Source: Flavobacteriaceae bacterium (lineage in GTDB: Bacteria; Bacteroidota; Bacteroidia; Flavobacteriales; Flavobacteriaceae). Taken from it: a DNA stretch of 8,690 bases. The stretch lies in the NCBI GenBank assembly GCA_018608735.1, contig JABAYZ010000140.1:1-8690 (forward strand). The letters are read 5' to 3'. The stretch's first letter is position 1; each line of letters begins with the position of its first letter. Below, piece by piece: positions 7,101 to 8,690 of the stretch. The notes below the pieces were generated by a model. That model was not told the origin of the DNA, searched no databases, and saw only the letters and a list, made by a program, of their open reading frames with translations. The position numbers and the translations under genes were made by a program.

Positions 7101-7115
7101 TACATAAGCTATGTA
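7101..7115. promoter_or_regulatory. Short inverted repeat upstream of the four-gene operon
   Basis: TACATA (7101-7106) and TATGTA (7110-7115) form a perfect 6-base inverted repeat around AGC. It covers the upstream alternative ATG (7105) of the first gene and lies 32 bases before the preferred start. It could be an operator or a small leader hairpin, but at this length in AT-rich DNA it may also be chance. Confidence 0.2.
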
Positions 7116-7145
7116 GGGTTTTAAAATTATTAATATAATTGTGTT

Positions 7146-7166
7146 GTAATTTAGCAACGTAATTTA
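7146..7166. repeat. Tandem GTAATTTA direct repeat in the divergent promoter region
   Basis: GTAATTTA occurs exactly at 7146-7153 and again at 7159-7166, a 13-base period, within the 149-base region between the two divergent transcription units. Direct repeats placed like this can be paired half-sites for a regulator controlling either side. No exact TAnnTTTG element for the minus-strand operon was found in this region. The functional reading is speculative. Confidence 0.3.
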
Positions 7167-7242
7167 CATCAAAAAATTATATATTACCTTCAATGCGATT
7201 GGATTATGTAAGCTTTGTACTAGAATTTTACCAAAAGCGTCT

Positions 7243-7250
7243 TATTTTTG
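7243..7250 (+). promoter_or_regulatory. Bacteroidetes -7 promoter box abutting thiL
   Basis: TATTTTTG matches TAnnTTTG exactly and ends four bases before the thiL ATG at 7255. The initiation point would fall on or next to the start codon, implying a leaderless mRNA. The nearest upstream TTG (7215-7217) is 25 bases away, longer than the usual spacing of about 17-23. A poorer box around 7210-7217 (AAGCTTTG, first base off consensus) would give a normal leader and is the alternative. Confidence 0.4.
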
Positions 7251-7254
7251 CAGT

Positions 7255-8313
7255 ATGATAGAAGATAAAAATCAAGAAAACACACCGCTTAGTAGTTTAG
7301 GTGAATTTGGATTAATAGATCATTTAACCAAACGATTTACAGATAAAAACAATTCCACTATCAAAGGGATCGGGGATGATGCTGCTATATTGGATTTTAA
7401 AAATAAATCGGTGGTGTTGACTACGGATTTGTTGGTGGAAGGCGTTCATTTCGATTTGAGTTATATGCCCTTAAAACATTTGGGGTATAAAGCAGTGATG
7501 GTCAATCTTTCGGATGTGTATGCGATGAATGCTGATGCGACACAAATTACGGTTTCTATAGCTGCTTCAAATCGCTTTTCTTTGGAAGCACTGGACGCAT
7601 TATACGAGGGAATTTACCAAGCTGCTGAGGTTTATGGCGTTGATGTTGTTGGTGGAGATACAACGTCTTCTACTACAGGTCTAATGATTTCTGTTACCGC
7701 TCTCGGGGAAGTTGATTTAGATACGGTTGTGAAAAGAAGTGGTGCAAAACCAAACGATTTACTGGTCGTCAGTGGGGATCTTGGTGGGGCCTATTTAGGA
7801 CTTCAGGTATTGGAACGTGAAAAAGAAGTTTTTAAAGTAAATCCTAACAATCAACCTGATTTGGATGGATATACTTATATTATAGAACGTCAATTGAAAC
7901 CCGAAGCTCGAAAGGATATTGTAAAACTGCTTAAAGACCTTGAAGTAGTACCAACGGCTATGATTGATATTAGTGATGGTTTATCTTCTGAAATTATTCA
8001 TTTATGTAAACAAAGTGAGGTAGGCTGTGATTTGTATGAAGATAAAATACCTTTAGACCCACAGGTCATTTCAACTTGTGAGGAGTTTAATATGGACAGT
8101 ACTACAGTAGCATTAAATGGGGGAGAGGATTACGAGCTTCTTATGACTATTTCTCAAGAAGATTTTCCTAAAATCAAAGCCAATCCAAATTTAACCGTTA
8201 TTGGCTATATGACCGATCCGAGTGTAGGGATGAATTTGGTGACTCGTGCCGAAACCAAAATTTCACTAACGGCCCAAGGATGGAATGCTATGAGTTCAGA
8301 TTCAGAAGTATAG
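7255..8313 (+). CDS. thiL: Thiamine-monophosphate kinase ThiL
   Basis: ThiL phosphorylates thiamine monophosphate with ATP to give thiamine diphosphate, the last step of cofactor synthesis in the cytoplasm. The product has 352 residues, slightly longer than the roughly 320-residue E. coli enzyme and normal for Bacteroidetes. Family motifs appear in order: SLGEFGLIDHL (13-23), GIGDDAAIL (38-46, metal/nucleotide binding), TTDLLVEGVHFD (56-67), VNLSDVYAM (83-91), VVGGDTTSS (131-139), VSGDLGGAYLGLQVL (172-186), MIDISDGLSSE (226-236) and NGGEDYELL (288-296). All the acidic metal ligands I would expect in these motifs appear intact. The start gives the typical MIEDK...LGEFGLI beginning, and no better start lies downstream. 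It is transcribed divergently from the lipoprotein operon and converges on the gldD-like gene. No thiamine riboswitch is visible upstream and no other thi gene is in the window. Confidence 0.97.
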   Translation: MIEDKNQENTPLSSLGEFGLIDHLTKRFTDKNNSTIKGIGDDAAILDFKNKSVVLTTDLLVEGVHFDLSYMPLKHLGYKAVMVNLSDVYAMNADATQITVSIAASNRFSLEALDALYEGIYQAAEVYGVDVVGGDTTSSTTGLMISVTALGEVDLDTVVKRSGAKPNDLLVVSGDLGGAYLGLQVLEREKEVFKVNPNNQPDLDGYTYIIERQLKPEARKDIVKLLKDLEVVPTAMIDISDGLSSEIIHLCKQSEVGCDLYEDKIPLDPQVISTCEEFNMDSTTVALNGGEDYELLMTISQEDFPKIKANPNLTVIGYMTDPSVGMNLVTRAETKISLTAQGWNAMSSDSEV

Positions 8314-8317
8314 CATT
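8284..8317. terminator. Possible hairpin at the thiL/gldD convergent junction
   Basis: AATGCTAT (8284-8291) and ATAGCATT (8310-8317) form a perfect 8-base stem around an 18-base loop that spans the thiL stop codon. It lies at the right place for a bidirectional terminator. However, the stem is AT-rich, the loop is long and no strong T-run follows on either strand, so this is weak. Confidence 0.25.
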
Positions 8318-8690
8318 TATTTCCAGCGCAAACTTTCTATAAAATGCATCAAATCTTTTTGGATGTAATTGACGGCAGGTAAGATTGAATCATAGTTGGG
8401 TTTTGTTTCAAAATACAGCGCTCCAGATATAAAATGTTTTGTTTTGTCGGTCATATAAAACTGGGATTGTGAGGCGACATTTCCTTTAAGGTCATAAAAC
8501 ATACCGTATAAGTTTTGTTGGTCGTTTTCATACATGCGTTCTGAAATTTCATCTGCAAGCTGTACGTGTTTTTGAGTCATTGCCCTTGCGTCTGAGATGT
8601 ATTTTTCGAGGTTGTTATCTACTTTTTTATAGTTGATAAAAACAGAGGCTTTTAGTGTGGGATAACGAAGAACGACAGCCTCAATCATAT
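8317..8690 (-). CDS. gldD: Gliding motility lipoprotein GldD, C-terminal part (cut by window edge)
   Basis: The visible 123 residues resemble the C-terminal two-thirds of GldD, an envelope lipoprotein needed for gliding motility in Flavobacteria. Matching features are RYPTLKASVFINYKKVDNNL, the central LYGMFYDLKGNVASQSQFY, then TDKTKHFISGALYFETKPN, DSILPAVNYIQKDL and the terminal ESLRWK. GldD is about 190 residues with an N-terminal lipoprotein signal, so roughly 65 residues should lie beyond the right edge; the ATG at 8686-8688 is therefore probably internal. The frame is open to the last base. Its stop is only three bases from the thiL stop, in the opposite direction. The identification is by recalled family pattern and reasonably strong. 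Confidence 0.8.
   Translation of the reverse strand, partial: MIEAVVLRYPTLKASVFINYKKVDNNLEKYISDARAMTQKHVQLADEISERMYENDQQNLYGMFYDLKGNVASQSQFYMTDKTKHFISGALYFETKPNYDSILPAVNYIQKDLMHFIESLRWK

Noticed and set aside
2295..7105. Methanobactin biosynthesis locus
   Set aside because: The MbnP/MbnH-like pair suggests it, but no short Cys-containing precursor, MbnB/MbnC-like gene or TonB receptor is present in the window.
4145..7105. Type IX secretion C-terminal sorting domains on the propeller proteins
   Set aside because: Both proteins end directly after their repeat domains, with no extra C-terminal module; anchoring is by the N-terminal lipid.
7106..7254. Thiamine (TPP) riboswitch upstream of thiL
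   Set aside because: No CTGAGA-type core or paired helices are visible, and the likely transcription start leaves no leader for one.
1..8690. Mobile elements, CRISPR arrays, tRNA or rRNA genes
   Set aside because: I saw no transposase or integrase coding, no regularly spaced short repeats outside coding DNA, and no cloverleaf or ribosomal RNA sequence.

Overview
The window looks like chromosomal DNA of a gliding member of the Bacteroidetes, most likely a marine-type Flavobacteriaceae. This rests on AT-rich coding DNA, many lipoproteins with a Cys-terminated signal peptide, the C-terminal part of a GldD-like gliding-motility lipoprotein, two matches to the Bacteroidetes -7 promoter element TAnnTTTG, and weak or absent Shine-Dalgarno sequences. 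Genes are densely packed and no gene-free stretch exceeds 150 bases. I see no rRNA, tRNA, CRISPR, transposase or phage gene.

Region 1 (1-2300, minus strand) is the beginning of a SUF iron-sulfur cluster assembly operon. An A-type carrier (IscA/SufA family) is followed 18 bases later by sufB, then 12 bases later by a small unrecognised lipoprotein. The operon probably runs on leftward, out of the window. A perfect TAnnTTTG box lies just upstream of the carrier gene and fixes its start.

Region 2 (2295-7105, minus strand) is the most interesting part. It holds four genes, each encoding a predicted lipoprotein, separated by 6 bases, a 4-base ATGA overlap and 6 bases, so they are almost certainly one operon. 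In transcription order they encode: a choice-of-anchor-B type beta-propeller preceded by calcium-binding thrombospondin type 3 repeats; a seven-bladed propeller built from GGS...DGGY...DYWxxKLD repeats; an MbnP-family protein; and a di-heme cytochrome c peroxidase/MauG-family enzyme. The last two resemble the MbnP/MbnH pair known from copper handling, in which the di-heme enzyme oxidises a tryptophan of MbnP to kynurenine. I infer an envelope-anchored redox or metal-handling module in which the two propellers may act as scaffold, binding or surface partners. No methanobactin precursor or TonB receptor is in the window.

Region 3 (7106-7254) is a 149-base divergent intergenic region with a 13-base-period direct repeat and a short palindrome. 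A perfect TAnnTTTG box ends four bases before the thiL ATG, suggesting a leaderless transcript.

Region 4 (7255-8690) holds thiL (thiamine-monophosphate kinase, plus strand), which converges on the 3' end of a gldD-like gene (minus strand, cut by the window edge) with only three bases between the two stop codons.
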